Shown: one piece after another, positions 40,701 to 50,135 of the stretch
How the letters are laid out: each line of letters begins with the position of its first letter
Numbering within the stretch: position 1 is the first letter of the stretch
Source of the DNA: Alopecurus myosuroides
Lineage: Eukaryota > Streptophyta > Magnoliopsida > Poales > Poaceae
DNA length: 64,000 nt
NCBI GenBank assembly: GCA_028641055.1
Contig: CM054057.1
Location: forward strand, 325,816,941 to 325,880,940
Direction of reading: 5' to 3'
Notes under the pieces: model-generated
The model's database searches: none
Told to the model about the DNA's origin: nothing
Seen by the model: only the letters and a program-made list of their open reading frames with translations
Program-made: the position numbers and the translations under genes

Positions 40701-41976
40701 TATAATGTCTCGATCTAATCCAATAAACATATAGCTCATCCGTGAACTAATTAGGATGGCGATGTCCTAGATAAACAACTTGATATTACGATGGTGAACA
40801 AGCTAAGAAGGTTCCCGTGAAGGTATTCATGATATGAACTGAAACTCTTTATTTATTTTGTTGGAAGTCCTGTCTGCATTAAATAATAAATCTCCGTACT
40901 TCTATTATATTCAGTCTTTTGCAGAGATCTTGCCCGACTAATTAAGTCACTGTTGTTTAGGGACAATGATAAGCGTGGGACAAATAATATTGAGGAAATA
41001 AGGGCTGGTTTGCAAAAGGTTGGTACCAAATTATATGAAAATAAATAACGGTTGATGGAGCTGGTAGGCTTACCCGGTGGTGACATATAAACATTGTCTT
41101 CTTTTTGTATCTGCATACTTTTTGGGCAGCATGCTTCTATATAGATGTTTGAATCCTCAAATTTCTAGCTTTAACTTAACATGGAAAATGATTTTTGTAT
41201 GGGAGGAGCACCGTGTATTATTTTGAACATAGAAACTGCAGTACGCCATCTGGAGTCAGTTCTGTCTAGCGTGTTATGGATACAAGGAACAAAACACATA
41301 TGTTCTTCACCAAGGAATACTACGCGGACGCGAATTGCATGGCAATAAAGAATTTATTTCATCATTTTGAATAATGGAGACTGTTTGTTTTGTACTTCTT
41401 TATGCGAATTTAAATGTAACGTGGTAATCGTGGCAACCGCGGTTATAATTTGTATGAGATGCAGAAGAATTACAAATATTTGATCAATGTGTCTAGATAT
41501 AACTTCGTTGACCATGGAAATGCATGGGCATACTTACTATACACTTTAATATTTGTGTGCTACGCTTACAACACGCGGTAATCCACCTATAATCATCAAT
41601 GTTCTGTAGATTCAATCTAGCCTCGTTTTTTATATGAATTTATTTAGGGGAATATTCTTAGTATATTACTTATTCCATCTGAACCTTGTCTATGTCTTTG
41701 ATGGTAGTAATCTACTTACCCTTAACTTGAAAATTTAGGGTCATCCTTTGCAGTAACATTTTTTTTAAAGGTAGTAATCTACCTTTTTATGATCATGATC
41801 TGCGTTCTTGCCGGTGTCAATATAGGGGAAGGGTAGTTAAAAAATCCAGTATAAAAAATGCTTGGAAATGCAAGCTTTCAAAAGGATAACTGAACGAAGC
41901 GAAAACATAATCAAAATATACATTGCATTACAACATTTTTTTCTCACCCGTTGCAACGCACGGGCATATTTGCTAG
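37719..41976 (+). mobile_element. Non-autonomous Helitron, 4258 bp
   Basis: The 5' end is TCTTTACTATTAAGG. The 3' end is CCCGTTGCAACGCACGGGC, a GC hairpin, followed by ATATTTG and the terminal CTAG (CTRR rule). It is inserted between A (37718) and T (41977) with no target duplication, as Helitrons do. Removing it restores the uninterrupted Copia RNase H reading TSGYVFTLGGG. No Rep/helicase gene is recognised. The GC-rich part near 38130-38600 could be a captured gene fragment but has no clear frame; the rest is AT-rich. Confidence 0.95.
38100..38600. other. GC-rich segment of the Helitron, possible captured exon
   Basis: GC content rises sharply against the AT-rich rest of the Helitron. Frames exist on both strands (153 codons on + from 38135, 119 on - from 38544), and neither shows a recognisable domain. 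A GC-rich island with a GGTAAAG-type donor near 38459 suits captured grass exon DNA. The function is unknown. Confidence 0.4.
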
Positions 41977-42391
41977 TGTTTTTACACTTGGTGGTGGCGC
42001 TGTTTCCTGGAAGTCTTGCAAGCAGACCATCTTAACGAGGTCAACTATGGAAGCAGAACTCGCAGCATTAGACACAACCACTGTTGAAGCAGAGTGGCTT
42101 CGTGAGCTCTTGATGGACTTGCTTATGGTTGAAAAACCAATACCCGCAATCCTAATGAACTGTGATAATGAAACTGTGATCATCAAAGTGAACAGTTCTA
42201 AGGATAATGCAAAGTCATCAAGACATGTGAAGAGGAGATTAAAATCTGTCAGGAAATTGAAAAACTCCGGAGTTATTGCGTTGGATTATATCCAAACATC
42301 TATGAACTTGGCAGATCCCTTCATAAAGGGTTTATCACAGAATGTGATAGATAATGCATCGAGAGAGATGGGTTTGAGACCCACGTTATGA
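41977..42391 (+). pseudogene. Copia-2 RNase H, C-terminal part
   Basis: Directly after the Helitron the frame reads VFTLGGGAVSWKSCKQ, LTRSTMEAELAALDTTTVE (Glu block), LMNCDNETVIIKV (Asp block) and SRHVKRRLKSVRKL. It ends at the stop 42389-42391. With the part before 37719 it forms one RNase H domain. The downstream 42392-42947 stretch is the untranslated region and polypurine tract. Confidence 0.9.
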
Positions 42392-42947
42392 GTTGCCCAC
42401 AGTGGTAACCCACTCTATGTGATCGGAGATCCCGTGAATTAGAAGTGGGAGACAAGCTGTTGGTCGGCTGAGAGTAGAGTATCCTTATATTTTATTCCAC
42501 TCCATAAAAGATGCAATACTCTCCTGATCTGTATGGTAGGTTGACATTTGTCTTAATGTGTTCCAAGTGGCTTATTTATATAAGCAGAGATGTGTCCTAC
42601 AGAATATCTCCTGAGGAACTCACCTATATGAGTCTGACTGTTAAACGTCGCAATCTATGAGAATCGGGTGCTCTCTAATAAACTCATGAAAGGCCTTCGG
42701 AGTATGACGCATACGCTCCAAACCGCGGGGAAGCCTTGCGGCAGCCTAGTATCGGTTTAGACGTTGTGTGAAACTGGTATCACATCAAACTTGAAGCTCA
42801 AGGCGTAGTCCACTATTCAAGTTGTGAACTAGTGTAGCATGATATTCTAAGTGGAAGTTCAACTTAACAGTCTCCACTAACACCGGTATATAAACAATGT
42901 TTTGGAACAGAGTTTATGAAATGTGCTAATGACACTTTGTGGGAGAT
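42392..42947 (+). other. Copia-2 3' untranslated region
   Basis: Non-coding sequence between the RNase H stop and the 3' LTR. It ends with the purine tract GTGGGAGA before the LTR. No other feature is supported. Confidence 0.75.
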
Positions 42948-43925
42948 TGTTGGAATTTTATATGGGCTACTTATATGGGCTCACATGTCTAGCCCACTAA
43001 GCCCACTAAAATCCTGAAATTGTCATGGTCCATTCATGAATAATACAAGTGGAGAGTGGGACTAAAGTTTAGTCCCATATTGCTAGTTTGGAGAGAGTGG
43101 AACCACCTTATAAGGTGAGTCATTCTAGCTCATGTATGAGTAGGCAAGACAAGAGGAGAGGTGTGCCACACGCGCGCTCCTTCTCCGCCGCCCGCCTCGA
43201 CACGCCTCGTCACGACGCGCCGCGCCGCGGGTTGCGGGAATGAGCCGAGCCGAGAGCGTTTATTTTGTCGGTTGGGAAAATTTAACGAATCATTAACTTG
43301 GTACTTAACGGACGCGTTAATTCCAAAACCGTTTCCGTTTCCTTTCTGGATCGTGGAACCGAACCGACTCAGACGTGGAGTTACGCCCACGTCTCTCCCA
43401 GCCCGCATATAAATACGCGCATACGGTAAACCCTAGCCGCCACTCCGTCATATGGTTTCGCACCACCGTTCCAAAGCACTGCGCCGCCAATCAAGTCTTC
43501 TCCATCCCTCCTTCCGGCGTGCACCGCGAGAAGAGACAGCAGGCCTCCGGAACCCCGCCTCTTGTGATCCTGTACGGGAGAGGGGCGATCGGGTTTTTGG
43601 GGAGCGCACTCGCGCGACTGCTGACGGCGACTACTTCCCCAACGACGACTTCTTCCCCGGCCTCGGCAACCTCTTCATCAACGACATGGCCGACGGCGTG
43701 GACAACAACAACGGCGGTGCCGCTACCGCTGCATCGTACGTAATTCTACTCCATCTGTATGAGATATTCCTGGAATTCATATGTCTAGTTCTAGTTATAG
43801 ATTGGATCAGTCTGTCTACTGTACTAGATCTAGATATTTGCATGATTACTGTATTTGCTACTGTCGTAATTCATCTGCTGCTATTTCGAATTAAATCATG
43901 TGCTAAATTGCTAATATATTCAACA
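42948..43925 (+). mobile_element. 3' LTR of Copia-2
   Basis: 978 bp, TGTTGGAATT...TATTCAACA, matching the 5' LTR throughout. It retains the AACCACCTTATAAGGTGAGTC block missing from the 5' copy. The LTR-encoded frame and donor-like GTACGTAA are also present. It is followed by the TSD AAAGT (43926-43930). Confidence 0.95.
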
Positions 43926-43930
43926 AAAGT

Positions 43931-45610
43931 ATTACGTATGATGTTTAACTTGTAGCTAGAGAGGTTAAATTTTGACGATTGAGTTCAAAAGAATTACGAA
44001 GGCGACCCTCAATAGATTAGGCTTTTGGTAGCCGTTTTTTTTTTGCCCTTCACATCAATGAAGATGGCATCGTATACAATAAGTAATATTGAGACCTTCG
44101 TTCGACGGCGAGATCTCCTTCCCGAAGTCAATGGTAATGGTCCTTCAGATCTTGTTTCGCTGGATCAATTTTGAATTTTTCTCACGTCTGCCACGAGGAG
44201 TATTGTCCCTACAATATTTGTCCCGGCTGCTACGTCATTGAAAATGGTGATTCGTACTCTCGGCTCCCAGCGATGTCAACCAAGATGTTTAGTTGCTTTT
44301 CCTTGGAATACTCGTATTGCTACTCTTGTCGGTGTTGGCCGATTACTTTAATATCTACATTGTACGCATAATCTTGTCATTGCGGTTCAAAATTAAAATA
44401 ATGGGAGGTGTGGTTTATTATCAATGCCATTTTCTTACAACTGCATTAAGAAAAGTATAAGATTGTGTCATGGAAGAAAAAAGAGTTTGAAAACCTCGAA
44501 TATTTGCTTATTTCATTTAGACTTTATTTTGTAGTCGCTTGAGTCAATTCATGTATATCTACCATGTACTTTTCGGTCTATAAATATATCATGGCACCGA
44601 AATGGAAAAGCAACTAAACATCTTGGCCCACAAATTTTATAGGAAATACCCCAACAAAGAAATGGAAAAGAGACCACATCCTTCTTCTCTCGGGCATATG
44701 CTCTAGCCTGACGTAGAAGCACGACCGTCGTCGACGAGGCCGAGGACTACACCAATTGAGTCGTCATCAGTGTTAGGCGTCGCACTGAGATCAAAGATCC
44801 TCCGCATCAGAACAACGACCTAGGGGTAGAAAGATATTGTGGTGCTCTCCACACATCACAGTGTAGAGAGGCCTCTCTCGGCCACGAATCACCTTGGCGA
44901 ACCTGTCCTTTGTGGTTGAACTCCGCTGAAGAGCTTCACCAACCCTCCGCGAGCTCCTCTAGATCCTCTTCCCAACTTTCGCTCCCATGGTGGCCAGAAG
45001 GGCCAAACAAAAGAAGAGGAGGAGCTCCGACCTCGAACTTATTCAACAGGGGCACTACAGATCTACCAAATCCTGCCTCTAGCTCCGTCCTCCGACGTAC
45101 ACCTTGGCAAGGAGAAGTACCACCACCGGCCACCAAATGCAACTCACGTGCATTTGTGACCTAACTCCACTCGGCATAACGCGAAACACCACATGGGACC
45201 AAGAAAGAAATCTTAAGCTACTATTTACTCACTAGGGCCGACCTCTCCTCAGCCGTTGGATGAGGGGAAGAGATGAGCCATGAGTAGAGAGTCGACTTTC
45301 AAAGATCGAGGAGAGAGAATGTTGAGGAGGAAAAGAGACATTGCTTTGATGTTATTATTCAATTATATGTTCGTGAGCTCTGAGTTTTGCATTGGTACTC
45401 ATTTTGTTAGACATAGAAGTATGTGCACCACTTATTTGTCATGGTCTCAAAATTTCGTCGACCCAAAAGTTCCCGCAGTAATATATATGCCTGCGACTGA
45501 ATCATGCATCTTGTTGTCTTTTTGGAGGTATAGAGTTGTTGTATTTTGACGTGCTAATAATGCCTAGAAACTATAAAATATTGCTTAAGAATAATAATGA
45601 TAACTCATAA
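43931..45610. other. Intergenic DNA, no gene recognised
   Basis: 1.7 kb without a convincing coding region, RNA gene or transposon terminus. Short open frames (for example 44910-45164 on +, 44936-45142 on -) overlap each other and lack domains. GC-rich sequence at 44700-45180 suggests decayed coding or transposon DNA of unknown kind. TAA at 45608-45610 is the likely 3-bp target site of the CACTA element that follows. Confidence 0.5.
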
Positions 45611-46005
45611 CACTGGTAGAAAAAAGGCCTTCCATACGCCCCCATTAGTCCCCAAACTTCGCGCCCCGTGACTAAAGGGGTTTTAGTCCCGGGTCGGGAG
45701 GAGACCCGCGACCGAAGGTCATGCCTCGTGGGTTGGGAAACGTGTGGAGACGCGTGGAGGGCTTTAATTCCGGTTGGCGTCGCCACCCGCGACTAATGGT
45801 TCCCGGCCGCTGGCCTCCCTGCCTTTAGTCCCGGTTGGCCTGGCCACCCGGGACTAAAGATACAAACTGCTCGCCTCCCGCGCGGCGGTTTATTTCGCGA
45901 GCGAGAGGCAGAAGGGCGCCATTGCTACAGTGCGCACCCGAGTCTCTGTTTCTTCTCCTCTCTTCTCTTCTCTTCCCTCTCTTCGATCATCCTCCACCAA
46001 GCACC

Positions 46006-46713
46006 ATGGCTGAAGTTTGGAAGAGATATGGTGTGGCCACACCATGCGGTAAGAGTCTCGACGTGTGCTACACCGACAATTGCGAGAGGCTCCCCGGTGC
46101 TCTTGCGCATTTGACCGATCTCTATTTCTCCTCTCCCGATGAACACCGGTTCTTCGGGCTTGATCTAGAGTATACGGCGGATCAACGGGATGTTGCCGTT
46201 ATCCAGATTGCGTTCAAGGAGGCCGTTTTGGTCTTCCAATGGTCAAGGTGACGCACACGTACAATCTTGCATCTTCGATTTGTTTGTTGCATCTGAAGAA
46301 TATATGTGTTGCAACATATCTAACACGTATCAAATTTTTGTTGTTGCAGTAGTTCAAAGCATTCTCCGGCACTTGTTGATTTTCTTGTCAACAAGGGGTA
46401 TGACTTCTGCAGCGTTGACATCACGCAAGACCGTCAGAAGTTGATGCGCTTGGGTATTGTGATACCTGAAGATCACTATATTGATCTTCAGGATCTTATC
46501 CATTTTGATGATTTGAACGGGCCCAAGACCGGGATGGCTCCCATGGCAACTTCCTTCATCCAGGAGGGCTACGAAACCATGAAGTCTCGTTTCCCCTCCA
46601 GGAATCACAGGTATTGGGGGAAGACCCCACTGGAGTGGACCAACGTCAAGTATGCAGCCATAGATGCATACGTTTCCTACGAGTTGTTCCGCATCTACTC
46701 GACGGAGCCATAG
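46006..46713 (+). CDS. DEDDy-type 3'-5' exonuclease (DnaQ-like, WRN-exonuclease related), two exons
   Basis: Exon 1 is 46006-46247 and exon 2 is 46350-46713, with a 102-bp intron (donor TCAAG|GTGACG, acceptor GTTGCAG|TAGTTC). The product has 201 residues and no stop. Exo I is FFGLDLEYT (D53, E55). The Exo II candidate is CSVDITQDRQKL (D104 or D108). Exo III is VKYAAIDAYVSYELFRIY (Y182, D186), so the Asp-Glu-Asp-Asp-Tyr set of this nuclease fold is present. Such proteins remove 3' nucleotides from nucleic acid; the substrate here is unknown. ATG 46006 follows a CCACC-like context (AGCACC). It lies inside a CACTA element and is probably a captured host gene kept open. There is no clear targeting signal. 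The catalytic assignment is by family pattern. Confidence 0.85.
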
Positions 46714-47719
46714 ATGTATGCATGTAATGGATATCTTAGTATGTAATGGATATCTTAGTATTGTGAGACTTATGTTTGTGTTATGTGTGATCGTAAGACT
46801 CTATGTTATGAATGTGATATGATTGTGTTCTATTCATGATTGTGATGTCTCTACTCGTATTTTACTTGTGATTTATCACTTGTCTTTTGTTGTTCATAAA
46901 ACTATTTTTGTTTCCTAGTTTTAAATGACTTGGAAAAATTTGCAAAGTGTTGCAAAGTGTAATGGATATTATTTCTATATTAATTCTTAGCTATACTATT
47001 TCTATATTATGTCAAACACACATTTCAAAACAAACAAACAAAAACATATCAAGAAAACAAACAAAAACACATCAAGAAAACAAAACAGAAAAACTACAGT
47101 TTCTATATATCTGTTCACCAAAAATTAATCTAAGCCAGGAAAACATATATCTAGTCAATACTAGAACTAAGACCCATGATCTAAAAATGAAAATCTACAG
47201 TAGCATCATGAATAGATTCAACAATATGAATATCACATAAAACATTCTTATCATGAGCCACATGCATAAAACAATCACTACTCTCCACATAAGTAAAATC
47301 CTCATTAGTGATAGTGGGAGTTAAACATTCATAATTTTTATTGCAATCATCATATATAGGAGGCATAATATCATCAAAGTGAATTCGTGTGGTTGTCACA
47401 ATTAGTGAAGCACATGTTTTAGTCTTAGTTGTTTCTTCTAGGAAGGAGCCATGAATAGGTATAGTCAAGTAAATGATCTACAACCCCTTATGATGGATCA
47501 TGTGTCCAAGTAAATGACTGCACAAGATTGATTAAGACATAAAGTAATGAATTAGTTTTATTTTCTGAATATTTTGATATATTAATAGTATTTTTAGATC
47601 ATGGGTCTTAGTTCTATTTTTCTTAATTTTTAAAATACATTTTTGAACTCATCCAGTTGGATTTATTTCAAAATACATTTTTGAACTCATTCTAAAAATA
47701 ATAGAAGAGCCTAATGGTC
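46714..47719. other. CACTA interior, AT-rich
   Basis: The exonuclease 3' UTR comes first; ATGTAATGGATATCTTAGTAT is repeated near 46721-46760. A minus-strand frame follows at 47181-47468 (SFLEETTKTKTC, FMHVAHDKNVLCDIHI), which resembles fragments of Triticeae transposon ORFs but has no known domain. Nothing else is supported. Confidence 0.45.
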
Positions 47720-47965
47720 TTTTTAAGATTTTAAAATGAATTAGTATTATTTTTCTTAATTTTTTGATATATTATTTGTATTTTTAAGATTTTAAAATGA
47801 ATTAGTATTATTTTTCTTAATTTTTTTATATATTATTTGTATTTTTAAGATTTTAAAATGAATTAGTTTATTTTTCTTAATTTTTTGATATATTATTTGT
47901 ATTTTTAAGATTTAAAAATGAATTAGTTTTATTTTCTGAATATTTTGATATATTAATATTATTTT
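47720..47965. repeat. AT-rich tandem repeat, ~61-bp unit, four copies
   Basis: The unit containing TTTTTAAGATTTTAAAATGA, then ATTAG, a TTTTTCTTAATTTTTT run and GATATATTATTTGTA recurs about every 61 bp with few changes. It is non-coding and lies in the CACTA interior. Confidence 0.85.
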
Positions 47966-48148
47966 TTAGAAATAATACAAATTAAAAAGTTAATGTTTAT
48001 TTATTTATTCAAAATTATTAATTACATCATTACTTTTGTTTATTAAAAGATTAATTTGAAATTCAAACAATAAAGAAATGTGGCATCGACCAACATGTTA
48101 ATAAGATTGATATGATACTACTATCACATACATGCGTGCGAAACACTT

Positions 48149-48240
48149 GGATGCGGGACGGGATGGAACTCGGAAGTTAAGCGTGCTAGTGCTAGAGTAG
48201 TGGGAGGATGGGTGACCGAGCGGGAAGTTTGACCACGAGT
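48149..48240 (+). repeat. 5S-rRNA-like stretch inside the CACTA element
   Basis: It includes AACTCGGAAGTTAAGCGTGCT, GAGTAGTG and AGGATGGGTGACC followed by CGGGAAGT. These match the middle and 3' parts of plant 5S rRNA, including the internal box C region. The 5' third of 5S is not recognisable and the 3' end is altered, so it is a derived fragment and not a working gene. Confidence 0.75.
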
Positions 48241-48567
48241 AAGTAATTTGACTAGAGATAATTGTAGTTAGACACTAAGCAAATAATACAAATTCTGAAA
48301 AAAAAAAGGAAGTGAAAAAAGGGAGTGAAAAAAAGGGAGAGAAAAATTGGTGTGAAAAATAATTAGAAACCCAAATGAATTAAGAAAATAAACGAAATAA
48401 AGTTTAGTCTCGGTTCATGTGGCCAACCGGGACTAAAGGTCCTCCGACCCCCGGCTCCGCCACCCGCCCACGTGGCCGGGCCTTTAGCCGCGGTTCGTAA
48501 GCCGCGCGACTATAGGGGGGGTCTTTAATCGCGCAGAGCTAGTCCCGGTTGCGCGGCCGGGACTACT

Positions 48568-49445
48568 TGTCGTGGTGGTGTCACGGCAGATGCCATAGGA
48601 TGGCTAAAATTGTGGGGACGATGGACGCTGGAGGCGCTCGGGGAGGGATCACGCAGCGAGTAGCCGCGTGAGTGTGAAGCTAGCACTGCAAACAACAAGA
48701 TCTACCCAGGTTCAGGGCCCTCGTGTGGAGGTAAAACCCCTACTCCTGCCTTTCTCTCTTTATATTCGAGTCTCACCGAGTAGCCACAGTACAAATGTTT
48801 CTCACTACCGAGTAGCCACTCTTCTCTCTACGTGAAGAACTAGGTCAAGAATGTGAATCGGTTCTGGGATCTAGCGTCGTCGTCGTCCCTCGCGCAGGAG
48901 GAGGCAGGGCACCTTATATACTGGTGCCCAGCCGGATACAGCCAAGGTGTCGACATTATGTGCACACTGTGTACTTCCGGGTTCCCGCTGACACCTTTAC
49001 ACCTTTTGGCTTCCTGGATTGTCTTCATGTGCAAAGTCGTTCCGCAGAACCGAGGAGCTGATCTGTTATCACTGCCACGAACACAGAGTAGGTCCCCCCT
49101 ATCCGCCGACGCCCTGCTGACACACTGTCACGGTCAGGCACGCGCTCCGCAGATGAACAGTGCCGTGAACAGTGCCAAAGTACGGACCCGGGATACGCGG
49201 GATCCTGTGTCACAACGGCTCCTTTGACTTCTGGCCCGAGTAGGAGACCGCCATTTCTACCCGGACCACTTCCTCTACCCGGAGGAGAATAACTTCCCTG
49301 ATTCTTCCTCCTGGCCTTCAGTGTGTACGGCCGAATAGCGGACGATCAGGTAGCGAGTACCGGGTAGCCGCTACTCTGCCAAGTGTCTCTTCTGATCTTG
49401 CCCTTTAGCACTTGCCTTTACCCTACTCGGGGGTATCCCCCGACA
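48568..49445 (-). mobile_element. 3' LTR of the Tat-type Gypsy
   Basis: On the + strand it starts TGTCGTGGTGG and ends TCCCCCGACA, giving TG...CA ends with a TGTCG/CGACA inversion; 878 bp. The adjacent TTAGTCCCCGAAG reads on the minus strand as CTTCGGGGACTAA, a plausible polypurine tract for a minus-strand element. The partner LTR is outside the window, so the boundaries rest on these end features only. Confidence 0.75.
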
Positions 49446-50135
49446 TTAGTCCCCGAAGCTGGTAGAGTCCTGCGAACTTGTTCAGTGGGCTCTGCCAGCT
49501 TAAAAACCAATCTTGCCTTTGAGCCTTAGGTTGCTGAGTAGAACCTCCGAGTAGCTCTGCATTCTGTCTCAAGTTTCTTCTTTTCCGAATAGGGCCACTT
49601 CTCTTCCCTGTCGCCGAGTAAAATGACTTGGTGAGATTTCCAATCAGAATCTCTGCGTGGCAGAGCGAAATCCAGCTTTCGGCAGCGCAACTGGGCACGT
49701 GTCACGTTCCCGTACTCCCGACGCCTCGGTGCCCGGGATCTGACAGGCCACGCGCCCAGTTTTCACGGCCCGGACCCACTAGCCCGTTATGTCCCATCAA
49801 GCGCAGTTATTACCCACGATCGCATCGTGGGATCAATTGTGGCCGTTACGCGCGCGTTCTGCGCTGTGTGCGTTTCTAACCGGCCCACACACCCCACGCC
49901 GCACAATCTCCGGGCATAACTGATCCCACTATTTCCAATCGTAACGGCAACCCGAGGGGAGGTATAAATACCCCCTCGGTAACTCCCTTCTCCTCTTCCT
50001 GCCTTCACTTTCCCCTCGCCTCTTTGTTTCTCCGCCGCCGTCGAGCTCTTTGCCGACGTGCCCTTCGCAGCGCCGAAAGGCTGATCTTTTCTGCCAAGTT
50101 CCACCAAATCATCACCAAATCTCCTCCCCTGCTCG
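49446..50135 (+). promoter_or_regulatory. Upstream region of the antisense gene with TATA box
   Basis: Between LTR and ATG 50136 there is a TATAAATA at 49963-49970, followed by a pyrimidine-rich leader (CTCCCTTCTCCTCTTCC) and the start context CTCGATGG. This is consistent with a promoter directing transcription towards pol, opposite to the element's own genomic RNA. No coding region is supported in this interval. Confidence 0.6.

Larger units (their letters stand above)
33639..43930 (+). mobile_element. Complete Copia retrotransposon with both LTRs (Copia-2), TSD AAAGT
   Basis: 5' LTR 33644-34571, internal region 34572-42947, 3' LTR 42948-43925. The perfect 5-bp duplication AAAGT lies at 33639-33643 and 43926-43930. 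PR-IN-RT-RH order shows Ty1/Copia. A polypurine tract GTGGGAGA (42939-42946) precedes the 3' LTR. The element is defective: a one-base frameshift between gag and protease, stops at 36831 and 37089, deletion of the RT active site near 37557-37570, and a Helitron at 37719-41976. By eye there are about 26 substitutions plus several indels between the LTRs. Confidence 0.95.
45611..48567 (+). mobile_element. CACTA-type (En/Spm) element with cargo gene, right end cut off
   Basis: It begins CACTGGTAGAAAAAAGG at 45611 after TAA, a CACTA-family terminus with one change (CACTG). Both subterminal zones are full of TTTAGTCCCGG/CCGGGACTAAA words, for example the perfect 12-bp inverted pair at 45823-45834 and 45848-45859, and the mirror zone at 48400-48567. 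The right CACTA terminus is absent because a Gypsy LTR begins at 48568. No transposase is present. The interior holds an exonuclease gene (46006-46713), an AT-rich tandem repeat and a 5S-like stretch. Confidence 0.85.

Noticed and set aside
44910..45164. 84-codon plus-strand frame in the Copia-2/CACTA gap
   Set aside because: Overlaps a minus-strand frame of similar length; no domain or codon-usage signal that stands out.
48149..48240. A functional 5S rRNA gene
   Set aside because: The 5' third is not recognisable, the 3' end is altered and no T-run terminator is placed correctly; it lies in a CACTA element.
48568..50135. Gypsy LTR extending to the start of the antisense gene
   Set aside because: The CCCCCGACA end at 49445 mirrors the TGTCG start and is followed by a polypurine-like tract on the minus strand, which favours the shorter 878-bp LTR.
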